From assembly GCF_963422355.1 (NCBI RefSeq), contig NC_085087.1:299001-363000 (forward strand): a stretch of 64,000 bases of DNA, in the 5' to 3' direction. The DNA comes from Corticium candelabrum (Eukaryota > Porifera > Homoscleromorpha > Homosclerophorida > Plakinidae). The notes under the pieces are model-generated. The model saw nothing but the letters and a program-made list of their open reading frames with translations. It ran no database searches and had not been told where the DNA came from. Positions 57,401-64,000 of the stretch are shown here, piece by piece. The position numbers and the translations under genes are program-made. The stretch's first letter is position 1. The number at the start of each line of letters is the position of its first letter.

Positions 57401-59441
57401 TTTGATATTTGCTTAGGCGAAAGTAATATGTGCTTTCACATCACTGGCGCACCTTCAATCGACAGCGAAAAGCATACATACGGCGATGGTTTGGCTGTAG
57501 AATGAAGGCACTTATGTCACGTGATTATGTCCGGTGACGCACGTTTCCGTGTGATTTTTGCATCACTCAAGCCCTTTTAAACTGTAGTATGGCCTCCATT
57601 TGTAGAAAGAAACATGGAGGAAAGTGCAAAAGACCGAGCAATTGCAAGTCGCTCAAGACGATCCATGTGGAGTCTACAACGTACGAACGACTGAGTCGCT
57701 TATGAACTGTAACTTGTTCTCACTGTTAGAGTTGCCTGAAGCGTCTAGATCCGTCTCTTGTGTGCTCTCGTAGTTGGCCTCAGAAAGCAAGACCAAAACA
57801 ATGTGCCGCGCAACACAGCAAGCGTTCAGTCCGCAGCCCAAGGCTTAACGTTCATTAATGTCTAATGCGCATGCGTCAATCGGTGAAGTGTTCCTTTAAG
57901 GAGCCGGTCATTATTAACTGTCCAGGGGGATAGCAAAATTTACCAAGGTCCGCACAGTTTGATTGACCCCTGCAAAATATGCTTGCTTAAAACTTCTGAC
58001 CCCCACTGTCTGTCAGTTAACTTTAGATGACCCTCCCATATATGTTTATATACATGCAGTATATATAATCACATATACAATAAAAAAAATAGTCTGTTTT
58101 AGTGTTAATTCTATAGTGAGCCTATAGGTATTTCCATTCAACCCGCTGACAAAACACGTAAAGCAAGAATTGCCGCTTTCAGCAATGCAAGTGTGAAAGC
58201 CCTAGCTTAGAAATGATACCGTATAAGATGAAACATTGGCGGGAATTTATATTGGCGGTTTGCTATAAGAAATTGACGGACAAAGCATATTGGGGAATTT
58301 TATTATGACAGTAGACATTGTTGTCTAATACCTAATATATGTCTTACCATAAGTGGTCATGAAGAAGTTTGTGATTGACAGCTGTGTCCATGGCTCTCAT
58401 ATCCCTAACTTACTGGTCTCCAACTACTGCCTAGTGATGAAGAATTGAGTGTGTTAGTGCAAAGAATGGGACCCCGCATGAAGGTGACAGTCTAGCTTCA
58501 TCCATAGCCTCACAGCCTCATTCCTAGCTAGGCTCAACAGACGGCAAGCAGGGATTACCTACCATCTTGTGGCCTCATCTGCGTGACGTACCTCCACTTC
58601 GCCATTAGATAGCTGATCCACGTGCCTAATGACGTCAACATATCCCAGTGGCCAAATTAATTAATGGTGGATTTTTTATATTGACGGTCGCTGAAAAATC
58701 TGCCAATCCGCCAAAATAAATTCCTCACCAATATTTCATCTTATATGGTGGTTTTGCATACAATTCTATAGTATATATACAGATAACAACCTTGAAAATT
58801 ATGACCCCAACAGAAGATGACCCAAATGCTTAGTGACCCCTGCAAATCGCTGAATTTCAAACTTATGCCCCCCCCCCCCCCCCGCAGCAAATTTGTCAGT
58901 TCTCCCGGACATTTAATTACAATGCCCAGCCCCTAAAAAGTTGTCAAACTTACAGTGTGTAAAGCATGGACAGAAAGCTATAGGGAGTAACAAAAACACC
59001 GCCCTTGTCAATAAACACCGAAGTTTACACCCTAGCTAAAAAATAAACACCCCGGCGTTTAATTAATCAAAGAAATCGGTACGTCCGATACCATAATATT
59101 CTTACTTTTTCGTGTGGATCTGGTCCAACTCGTGTCCACCAGTGAACAAAAAATGGCACAGGGATGAAGAGAAACATCATGACAAGATACACAACTCCGG
59201 CAATCACCCCTAAAGCTTCGGGCCTAAACAACATGTAACAGCTAATCAATCCGCTCTTGGGTGAGCGAATGATTTCATACACAGGTTCTCTAGACGTTTT
59301 GTTAAGATCTCTGCCATGAAGGCCTGCTTTTACAAAGTTGCTAGATATTGATCGTATTAGCTTGAAAGTAGCAAGAAAGGCCACAACTGCCAGTCCAAGA
59401 TTTACAAAGACAGGCAAAAATACCGAAACGAGACCTTCCAT
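43275..59441 (-). CDS. DPAGT1: DPAGT1: UDP-GlcNAc:dolichyl-phosphate GlcNAc-1-phosphate transferase
   Basis: Four minus-strand exons: 59441-59281, 59223-59106, 45796-44918, 43340-43275 (TAA). They join in phase to 407 aa (human 408). The enzyme makes dolichyl-PP-GlcNAc, the first step of N-glycan assembly, in the ER membrane. Landmarks: [13 protein letters not shown] (about 40-52), [12 protein letters not shown] (D114-D115, Mg/substrate site), [80 protein letters not shown], and the final exon [21 protein letters not shown]. Many hydrophobic helices fit the 10-TM fold. ATG at 59441 is the only Met at the expected N-terminus. Intron 1 is 57 nt and open in frame; removing it restores the PVPEALGVI join seen in other family members. 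Intron 2 is 13.3 kb and full of transposons. Confidence 0.95.
44918..45796 (-). CDS. DPAGT1: DPAGT1 main exon
   Basis: Starts after ttgtag with F-D-D-F-V-S-A-L-L and ends CIQ before gttagt. Holds 293 of the 407 residues, including the active-site loops. Confidence 0.95.
46130..48378 (+). mobile_element. Tigger/pogo DNA transposon, full length
   Basis: 2.25-kb element with terminal inverted repeats cagtctgtatcgtttata (left) and cagtctgtatcgtctata (right, inward). TA lies on both sides (46128-46129, 48379-48380). It contains one transposase gene on +, opposite to the host DPAGT1. It is located 330 bp into the big intron. Confidence 0.88.
46480..48074 (+). pseudogene. Tigger-type transposase (two lesions)
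   Basis: Starts [20 protein letters not shown], a CENP-B-type helix-turn-helix (to about residue 55, [13 protein letters not shown]), then a CENP-B box-type second domain. Catalytic Asp 1 is in FNMDETGLF (about 47020-47041) and is followed at once by an in-frame TAA (47041-47043). Asp 2, VDNCPAH, is reached only after a frame change in a T-run near 47340. Asp 3 is in [12 protein letters not shown] (about 47441-47475). The tail is acidic and ends [11 protein letters not shown]. About 500 codons in all, close to normal family length, so the lesions look recent. Confidence 0.85.
48385..49385. other. DPAGT1 intron, nothing identified
   Basis: AT-rich, no element ends or exons recognised. Confidence 0.3.
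49390..49822. mobile_element. MITE with gatcacgatc palindromes
   Basis: The left end is aagccctgtccacatgagac and the right end, inward, is aaagacctgtccacactggc, with TA outside each. Near both ends the strings atcacgatc and gatcgtgatc recur many times, so the element folds strongly. About 430 bp, non-coding. Confidence 0.6.
50030..51290 (+). pseudogene. Ty3/gypsy RT-RNase H remnant
   Basis: Heavily mutated. The plus strand shows [20 protein letters not shown] (about 50110-50170), a decayed RT palm region (to about 50660), then RNase H near 51050 ([13 protein letters not shown]). Stops and shifts are frequent and no LTRs were found. Confidence 0.7.
51345..51760 (+). repeat. Diverged direct repeat
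   Basis: The block near 51350-51480 (aagacaaatgagaatgtaac, gagtgtcgcgttc) recurs near 51648-51760 (aagacaactgaaaatgtaac, gagtgtcctgttc). Confidence 0.5.
52005..52185 (-). repeat. Dispersed repeat B, copy 3 (inverted)
   Basis: On the minus strand it matches 15230-15450 (gcgcaaatttctct, gcggatctcc). Reading frames across this area have no family signature. Confidence 0.6.
52450..53640 (+). pseudogene. Second pogo-type transposase (POGK/Jerky-like), degenerate
   Basis: Starts with a helix-turn-helix segment [18 protein letters not shown] (52495-52550). After frame breaks, the DDE region at 52900-53350 reads [55 protein letters not shown] and [10 protein letters not shown]. At 53430-53560 it reads [20 protein letters not shown] and [11 protein letters not shown]. 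This is the POGK-type pattern, different from the Tigger at 46130. The first catalytic Asp (normally in a DETP-type motif) is replaced (MAES), so it is inactive. No clear terminal repeats were found. Confidence 0.75.
54402..54498 (+). repeat. (CAGA)n microsatellite
   Basis: About 24 units of the tetranucleotide, with a shorter related run at 54212-54242. Nothing else is seen in 53860-54735. Confidence 0.9.
54738..55210. mobile_element. MITE family D, copy 2 (inverted)
   Basis: The left end is taaggcctctttacataacg. The interior has gggcccaggcacagctcac-type strings matching 34824-35287 in reverse orientation. The right end is less clear, ending near ggtcaagccgg. Confidence 0.55.
55330..56700. 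other. DPAGT1 intron; repeat C copy 2
   Basis: About 56108-56200 repeats 700-800 (repeat C). Otherwise no gene or element is recognised. Confidence 0.45.
56768..56896 (+). repeat. 24-bp minisatellite
   Basis: Five to six imperfect units built on gataattggttgcccaaatc. Open frames on both strands are repeat artefacts. Confidence 0.8.
57177..57899. mobile_element. TTAA-flanked MITE, family I
   Basis: The left end is TTAA-ggaagcacttcaccgattga and the right end, inward, is TTAA-aggaacacttcaccgattg. 720 bp, no transposase. It shares the TTAA target and a similar purine-rich start with families G and H. Confidence 0.7.
58225..58755. repeat. Dispersed repeat E, copies 2 and 3
   Basis: 58660-58755 matches 18966-19055 (aaaatctgccaatccgccaa). 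A shorter inverted piece (ggcgggaatttatattggcgg) lies at about 58235-58260. A poly-C run of 17 follows at 58867-58883. Confidence 0.5.
59106..59441 (-). CDS. DPAGT1: DPAGT1 first two exons with a 57-nt intron
   Basis: Exon 59441-59281 encodes [17 protein letters not shown] and two bases of Val. The intron 59280-59224 (gtatga..tttag) has no stop in frame. Exon 59223-59106 encodes [11 protein letters not shown] to HEK, with donor gtaaga. Joined codons match the conserved V/I-P-E-x-x-G-V-I. The next exon is 13.3 kb away at 45796. Confidence 0.92.
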
Positions 59442-59469
59442 AAGAATCACGTGACGAACCACGTGACAA

Positions 59470-60440
59470 CACAGTTGTCAGACTTTCTTTGTATTTTGGA
59501 CGGCGCAAAACTCTTGCTAAGGGTCATACTCATGATCACCGAAGAGCTGCTCCAGTTAATTAATTTATATAGATTGCAAGCATCGTAGCGCGAATTTCTC
59601 GTTCCCATCTTTGGATCACCGTGTGACACAAGAATCAAGGCGCAAATTAGTATAGAATTCATGCTGTTTCATTTTCTTAATTAATTAATATTAATAATAA
59701 GTGAGTCGTGACTGTGTCTACGAACGAGGAGTTTGAATAATCAAAAAGTTGACGTCAAGGTTACGTCTTGCAACTTGCAACTATTATTTGAAGACATCTG
59801 TATGAATTCCCGTAATCATTCAATGCATGTGTTAGCGTAGCAGTTGCAATTAAATATTGAGGGGAATCAGAGCGTGTCCCTAGATCAACAGAGAGAACAT
59901 TCTTATGCGATTTGATAGTACTGTACAGGTAATTTGAAACTTGATCTGTTGTTTTTTAGATAGTCTTCGATGCCAAATCTAGCTCAGTTGGTCAGATCAC
60001 GTGACTAACGTTAGTGTCGTTGATATTAACAAAGTCTCATTTTGAGGGTTAGAGTTATGATCATCCAGCAATATATGATCATGATGTGTTGTAGAAACTG
60101 AATCCTTGGGCTTCTAAAGCTAGGTTGCTAGTGAAGACACATTTCATGAGACGATTCTAGATGTTCACCTGCAAGGTACATCCACTATTATAATTCTATT
60201 TTACTACTAAATCATTAATTAATGTTAAAGCGTGTCACATGATTCTAATTCCTTTATAATAGATAAGAATTTTGTCTTCCATTCCACGTATTTGGCTAGG
60301 ATATGGAGTAAAATTACTACAGTAAACGTACTGGATCAGAAGTTAAAAGCATGACTGTACGTACTATTGAGGTAGTCGAGCACATTCATAAACTCAAGTT
60401 GCAGTAGAATGTGTAAAAACCACCAAGTAAGTGTTGACAG
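59470..60440. other. Upstream of DPAGT1, no gene seen
   Basis: Presumed promoter side of DPAGT1. The sequence cacgtgac next to the start (59449-59466, ctctt before) contains two CACGTG-like E-box cores. No further gene is recognised. Confidence 0.35.
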
Positions 60441-60493
60441 AGGCATATGCATGCACGCTCAGGACTTTCCGAGGCAGTCACTAACAGTGGCAT

Positions 60494-60652
60494 TGTAATG
60501 TCCTTTGTTACGTGCAGCAACAACTCAACGATATGTATTGGCTACCAGATAGAGCGAACTAAGAACACAAGCTGGCGCGTCTACTCTACACTAAATCGAG
60601 TCTGCGCGTATGCCGTAACGCGCGCTACATGTACACTACGACATACATTACA
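60494..60652 (-). repeat. 3' LTR of the right-edge gypsy element
   Basis: Borders inferred from TGTAATG/CATTACA ends and the adjacent purine tract. The partner LTR is outside the window. Confidence 0.7.
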
Positions 60653-60680
60653 TCTCTCTTCCTTTACTAGAGTTGTACAG

Positions 60681-63600
60681 TCACAGGTCCAGCTTCTTAG
60701 GCTTTCGGATATTTCTGCCAGAACGAGTCACTTGCGGGTTGGCGGTCACTGGAGTTGTATTTCGGTCAGAGCTCTCCTCCATTTCGCTGACTGCTGCTTT
60801 GGGTGTATCCGGTAGAGGTGAGGCTATATTGTCCGAGTTTAGACTGTTGTATCCGGTTGTAAAATCGAGCCTGGACGTGTCATTGACAAGAGAACTGGCT
60901 TCTGGGTACGGTCGAAGATGTCTTCGATTCCGTCTGTACTTTCTTCCACTCTTCGGACATTCTACAACAAAAGATCGTGGTGACTTGTGTTGTTGGTCGA
61001 CCTTGGCTGGGAGCCAAGCGTTTGATTCCGGCAGTGGTGCCATCCTTACTGCGTCTTCGGGTCGTAGAGATGGTAATGGTTTCACTCCTGGTCTGGAATC
61101 ATAGTATTGCTTTTGTTTCATCTTCTCCATCTGGAAGTGTCTCTGAACAGACTCTCTGTTGTAGGAGGTATGTTCTAGTAGCTTTCTGGATGAGGGAAGT
61201 GTGTTACGAGGACGTCTTCCCATGAGCAGTTGAGCAGGTGACAGGTTGATGCCTTCTAACGGGGTTGTTCTATAGTCCAAAAGGGCTTTCTGCTTGTCTT
61301 TGACTTTCTTCCAGAGGCGTTTCACTGTCTGTATTCCTCTCTCCGCCTCACCATTGCTCTGCGGGAAGTGAGGACTGCTAGTTATGTGGTCGACACCGTA
61401 TTCCTTGCAGAATTGTTGGAAGTCTGATGAGCTGAATTGCGGACCATTGTCACTCCTGCATTTCTCTGGAATGCCGTGTCTACAAAACTGGTTCTTCAGC
61501 GCTTGGATTGTAGAGGACGTGGTCTGGTCTTGCAGCTCATCCACTTCAATGAATTTTGAGTAGTAATCTACCAGTATGAGATAGTGTTTGGACTCAAAAT
61601 GGAAAAGGTCAATTCCCACTTCAATAAATGGCAGGTCTGGGACTGGTGTTGGCATGAGAGGTTCTGGTGGTAGTCTGTTTTGGTACTCCGCGCAGCGGTC
61701 ACATCTCCGTACAGTGTCTTCTATCTGGGCGTTCATGGCTGGCCAGTACATTACCTCTCTGGCGCGTTGTTTGCATTTCACTACTCCAAGGTGTGACTCA
61801 TGAAGTAGTTTCAGCATTTGGGAACGAAGGCTCGGCGGGATTACTATCCTTGTACCCTTGAAGATGATGCCATCTTGTACTACTAATTGGTCTCGTGAGT
61901 CCCAGTACGGCCGTGCTGTAATGTGGACGTCCTCCCGCCGTTCTGGCCAGCCTGAGAGGATAACAAAGTGGAGGTTCTTCAGTTCTGTAGACGTCGCTTG
62001 TTGGATCTCCGAATGTTTGGTACCCGTGATTGGCACAAATTTGAGTGTGTTGATGTATTCGAGGTCGTCATTGTTTCCGGGTTCTTCACCTGGGATGTAA
62101 GCTCTCGAGAGGGTGTCTGCTAGTTGCATGTCTTTCCCTTTTCGGTAGGTGACAGTCAAGTCATACCATTGAAGCTTGAGCATCATCCTCTGCAGTCTCA
62201 TTGGTGCCGACAGTATGGGCTTCAGGAAAATGCTTTCCAGAGGTTTGTGATCATTGTATACTTGTACGTGTCTTCCGAAGACATAGTGATGAAACTTTGT
62301 GGTTGCATGGACAATCGAGAGCATTTCCTTCTCAATTTGAGCATACCTCGACTCAGTAGCCGTCATCGATCTTGATGAGTAAGCTACTGGCCTGCCGTCT
62401 TGGAGTAATACCGCCCCTACGCCTGTGCTGCTCGCATCGCATTGTATCTCTACTGCTTTCCGAGTATCATAGTAAGCTAACACTGGTGCATGGGTACACA
62501 GCTCCTTCAGCTTCTGAAAGCTTGCTTTGTGTTCATGATGCCATTCGAACTTCACATCTGTCTTCAGAAGTAATCTCAGCGGCTTGTCCACGTCGCTTAG
62601 GTTTGGAATGAATTTTGCCAAGTAAGTGACGAAGCCTAGAAACCTTTTGACGTCACTTTGATCCTGGGGATCCGGCATCTCCGCTACTGCCTTTATCTTT
62701 TCTGGATCTGGCTTTAGCCCTTCGGCTGTGATGAGATGTCCGATGTATCGAACGGATGGTTGTCGTATGTGACATTTCTCGTAGTTGAGGCGTAAATTGT
62801 AGCTGGTGGCTCGTTCGATTACTTGGTGGAGTATCTGGTCATGATGTTTCATATCCCGGCCAGCTATCAATATGTCATCCATGATGGCGGTTGCCCCTTC
62901 GATACCTTCCAGCATCTGGTCCATGATTCTCTGGTAAATTTCGGGAGCACACTTTAGTCCAAAAGGCAGACGTAGCCACCGGTACCTCCCCATGGGGGTG
63001 TTGAATGTAGTTAGCATTGATGACTCGTGGTCCAATTTGATTTGCAGGAATCCAGACTTCGCGTCTAGGACTGAGAAGACCTTTGCGCTTGGAATGTTGC
63101 TGACGATTTCCTCAATTGTCTTCATGGGATGATGTTCCCGCCTAATTGCCTTGTTTAGGTCTCGAGGATCGATACAGATCCTCACTTTGTCCTTCCTGAG
63201 GGACACTACCATGGAGCTAACCCACTCTGTGGGTTCTTCTACTCTGGTGATAAAGCCATCGTTCTCCATTTCTTTCAATTTCTCTATGACCTTGTCCCGT
63301 AGCATGACAGGTTGTCTTCTTGTTGGATGCACTACTCCTTTGGCACTGGGGTCGATTTTGATGGTGTAGGTGCCGGGCAACGTTCCAGTTACATTTGCCA
63401 AGTCAGGGAAATCCTGAAATTCGTGTGGAAGTTGTGTCTGTGTTTCTATGGGTGGAAGTTGGGTCTGTGTTTCCACGCGCGTGTTCACTTTGCTCACTCT
63501 CTGTATGAGGCCTAGCTGTTCTGCTAGATCGCCTGACATGATGTTGTCTTGCTCTAGGTCAACTATTTCGAAGTCAGTTTCCAGGTCAATGCTATTGTAT

Positions 63601-63998
63601 CTGATGGGAATTGTTGCCACGCCAAGGGAGTTGATCTTGTGGTTGCTGTAAGAGTAGAGATTTATCCGTGACCTCCTCAGGACACCCTTATTGCGTAGTT
63701 TCTTGTATTTGCTGGCAACTATGACATTACACTTTGCTCCAGTGTCAATACGGAACGTTTTGGTGCTTCTTCCTACTTCCAGTCGTACTAACCATCTGTC
63801 TTGCTTGGCTCGATGTGAGGGTTCCACAGCGTTTATGTAGGATCTGTCTTCCTCGTCCTCTGTAGAGTCGCTGTCTTGTGCTGTATAGCTGACCTCTGGA
63901 CTCCGAGGCTCCATTGCGTAGACCCTGTTGGTCTTTCTAGCTCGACATACGGTCTGCCAGTGGTTTCTCTTCTTGCAGTATGTGCAGGTTGATCCTAG
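60681..63998 (-). CDS. Gypsy gag-pol polyprotein (C-terminal 1,100 aa, uninterrupted)
   Basis: The frame is open to the window edge. Upstream of the first Met at 63914 it still encodes the gag zinc knuckle CTYCKKRNHWQTVC (about 63940-63990). Then come: protease FRIDTGAKCN (about 63740), RT with LPFGLKCAPEIYQ and the catalytic pair IMDDILI (about 62880; the usual Tyr is Ile), RNase H with CDASSTGVGAVL and YNDHKPLESIF, and integrase HHCC (LHESHLG..CDRCAEYQ). The integrase DDE residues are in GIDLFHFESK, RSDNGPQF and NGEAERGI, and the tail RSGRNIRKPKKLDL. No stop or frame change: possibly still active. Its end differs from the 38-42 kb element (different LTR and RT box), so it is another lineage. 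Confidence 0.9.
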   Translation of the reverse strand, partial: LGSTCTYCKKRNHWQTVCRARKTNRVYAMEPRSPEVSYTAQDSDSTEDEEDRSYINAVEPSHRAKQDRWLVRLEVGRSTKTFRIDTGAKCNVIVASKYKKLRNKGVLRRSRINLYSYSNHKINSLGVATIPIRYNSIDLETDFEIVDLEQDNIMSGDLAEQLGLIQRVSKVNTRVETQTQLPPIETQTQLPHEFQDFPDLANVTGTLPGTYTIKIDPSAKGVVHPTRRQPVMLRDKVIEKLKEMENDGFITRVEEPTEWVSSMVVSLRKDKVRICIDPRDLNKAIRREHHPMKTIEEIVSNIPSAKVFSVLDAKSGFLQIKLDHESSMLTTFNTPMGRYRWLRLPFGLKCAPEIYQRIMDQMLEGIEGATAIMDDILIAGRDMKHHDQILHQVIERATSYNLRLNYEKCHIRQPSVRYIGHLITAEGLKPDPEKIKAVAEMPDPQDQSDVKRFLGFVTYLAKFIPNLSDVDKPLRLLLKTDVKFEWHHEHKASFQKLKELCTHAPVLAYYDTRKAVEIQCDASSTGVGAVLLQDGRPVAYSSRSMTATESRYAQIEKEMLSIVHATTKFHHYVFGRHVQVYNDHKPLESIFLKPILSAPMRLQRMMLKLQWYDLTVTYRKGKDMQLADTLSRAYIPGEEPGNNDDLEYINTLKFVPITGTKHSEIQQATSTELKNLHFVILSGWPERREDVHITARPYWDSRDQLVVQDGIIFKGTRIVIPPSLRSQMLKLLHESHLGVVKCKQRAREVMYWPAMNAQIEDTVRRCDRCAEYQNRLPPEPLMPTPVPDLPFIEVGIDLFHFESKHYLILVDYYSKFIEVDELQDQTTSSTIQALKNQFCRHGIPEKCRSDNGPQFSSSDFQQFCKEYGVDHITSSPHFPQSNGEAERGIQTVKRLWKKVKDKQKALLDYRTTPLEGINLSPAQLLMGRRPRNTLPSSRKLLEHTSYNRESVQRHFQMEKMKQKQYYDSRPGVKPLPSLRPEDAVRMAPLPESNAWLPAKVDQQHKSPRSFVVECPKSGRKYRRNRRHLRPYPEASSLVNDTSRLDFTTGYNSLNSDNIASPLPDTPKAAVSEMEESSDRNTTPVTANPQVTRSGRNIRKPKKLDL

Positions 63999-64000
63999 TG

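Larger units (their letters stand above)
60494..64000 (-). mobile_element. Ty3/gypsy LTR retrotransposon, intact frame, cut by window edge
   Basis: The 3' LTR is at 60494-60652 (159 bp; on the minus strand it starts TGTAATGTATG and ends GGACATTACA, a 7-bp inverted end pair). It is preceded on that strand by a purine tract aaaggaagagaga. The gag-pol frame is open from at least 63998 down to 60681. The 5' LTR and most of gag lie beyond the right edge. Confidence 0.88.

Overview
This window is nuclear DNA from an animal. It holds five spliced, conserved protein genes set in AT-rich DNA crowded with transposable elements, foldback repeats and microsatellites. Many introns are very short (54-75 nt) and a few are huge (5.9-13.3 kb, swollen by transposons). 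The protein set is metazoan in type: a HINFP-like zinc-finger factor, a DAPK/MLCK-type kinase, a calsequestrin, an acylphosphatase and DPAGT1. Compact gene spacing plus tiny introns would suit an early-branching marine invertebrate such as a sponge, but nothing seen here fixes the taxon and I hold that only weakly. All gene models were assembled by hand from splice sites, reading phase and remembered family motifs.

Layout. 1-15 kb: the 3' half of a HINFP-like gene on + (exons near 1.76, 11.4 and 14.4 kb), with large introns full of mobile elements (a retroelement tail, an inverted-repeat element, several TTAA-flanked MITEs, a Ty3/gypsy remnant, a Penelope-like remnant and a tRNA-type SINE). 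16.1-22.2 kb: an 11-exon Ser/Thr kinase gene on +, complete, 382 aa. 22.3-23.0 kb: a foldback repeat. 24.0-36.1 kb: a 12-exon calsequestrin-like gene on -, complete, 395 aa, ending in an ER-retrieval-type tetrapeptide. 36.2-43.1 kb: a 4-exon acylphosphatase gene on +, starting 104 bp from the calsequestrin start codon (divergent pair). Its last intron holds a Tc1/mariner element that was itself invaded by a Ty3/gypsy LTR retrotransposon and by a small MITE. 43.3-59.4 kb: a 4-exon DPAGT1 gene on -, complete, 407 aa, whose stop lies 157 bp from the acylphosphatase stop (convergent pair). Its 13.3 kb intron contains a full-length Tigger/pogo element, a second pogo-like transposase, gypsy debris and MITEs. 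60.5-64 kb: the 3' part of a Ty3/gypsy element on -, with an uninterrupted gag-pol frame that runs off the right edge.

The genes are not an operon, but several act at the ER: DPAGT1 starts N-glycan assembly on the ER membrane, and the calsequestrin-like protein should sit in the ER lumen and handle calcium. The kinase has a C-terminal tail like those of calmodulin-regulated kinases. The HINFP-like protein would act in the nucleus and the acylphosphatase in the cytosol.
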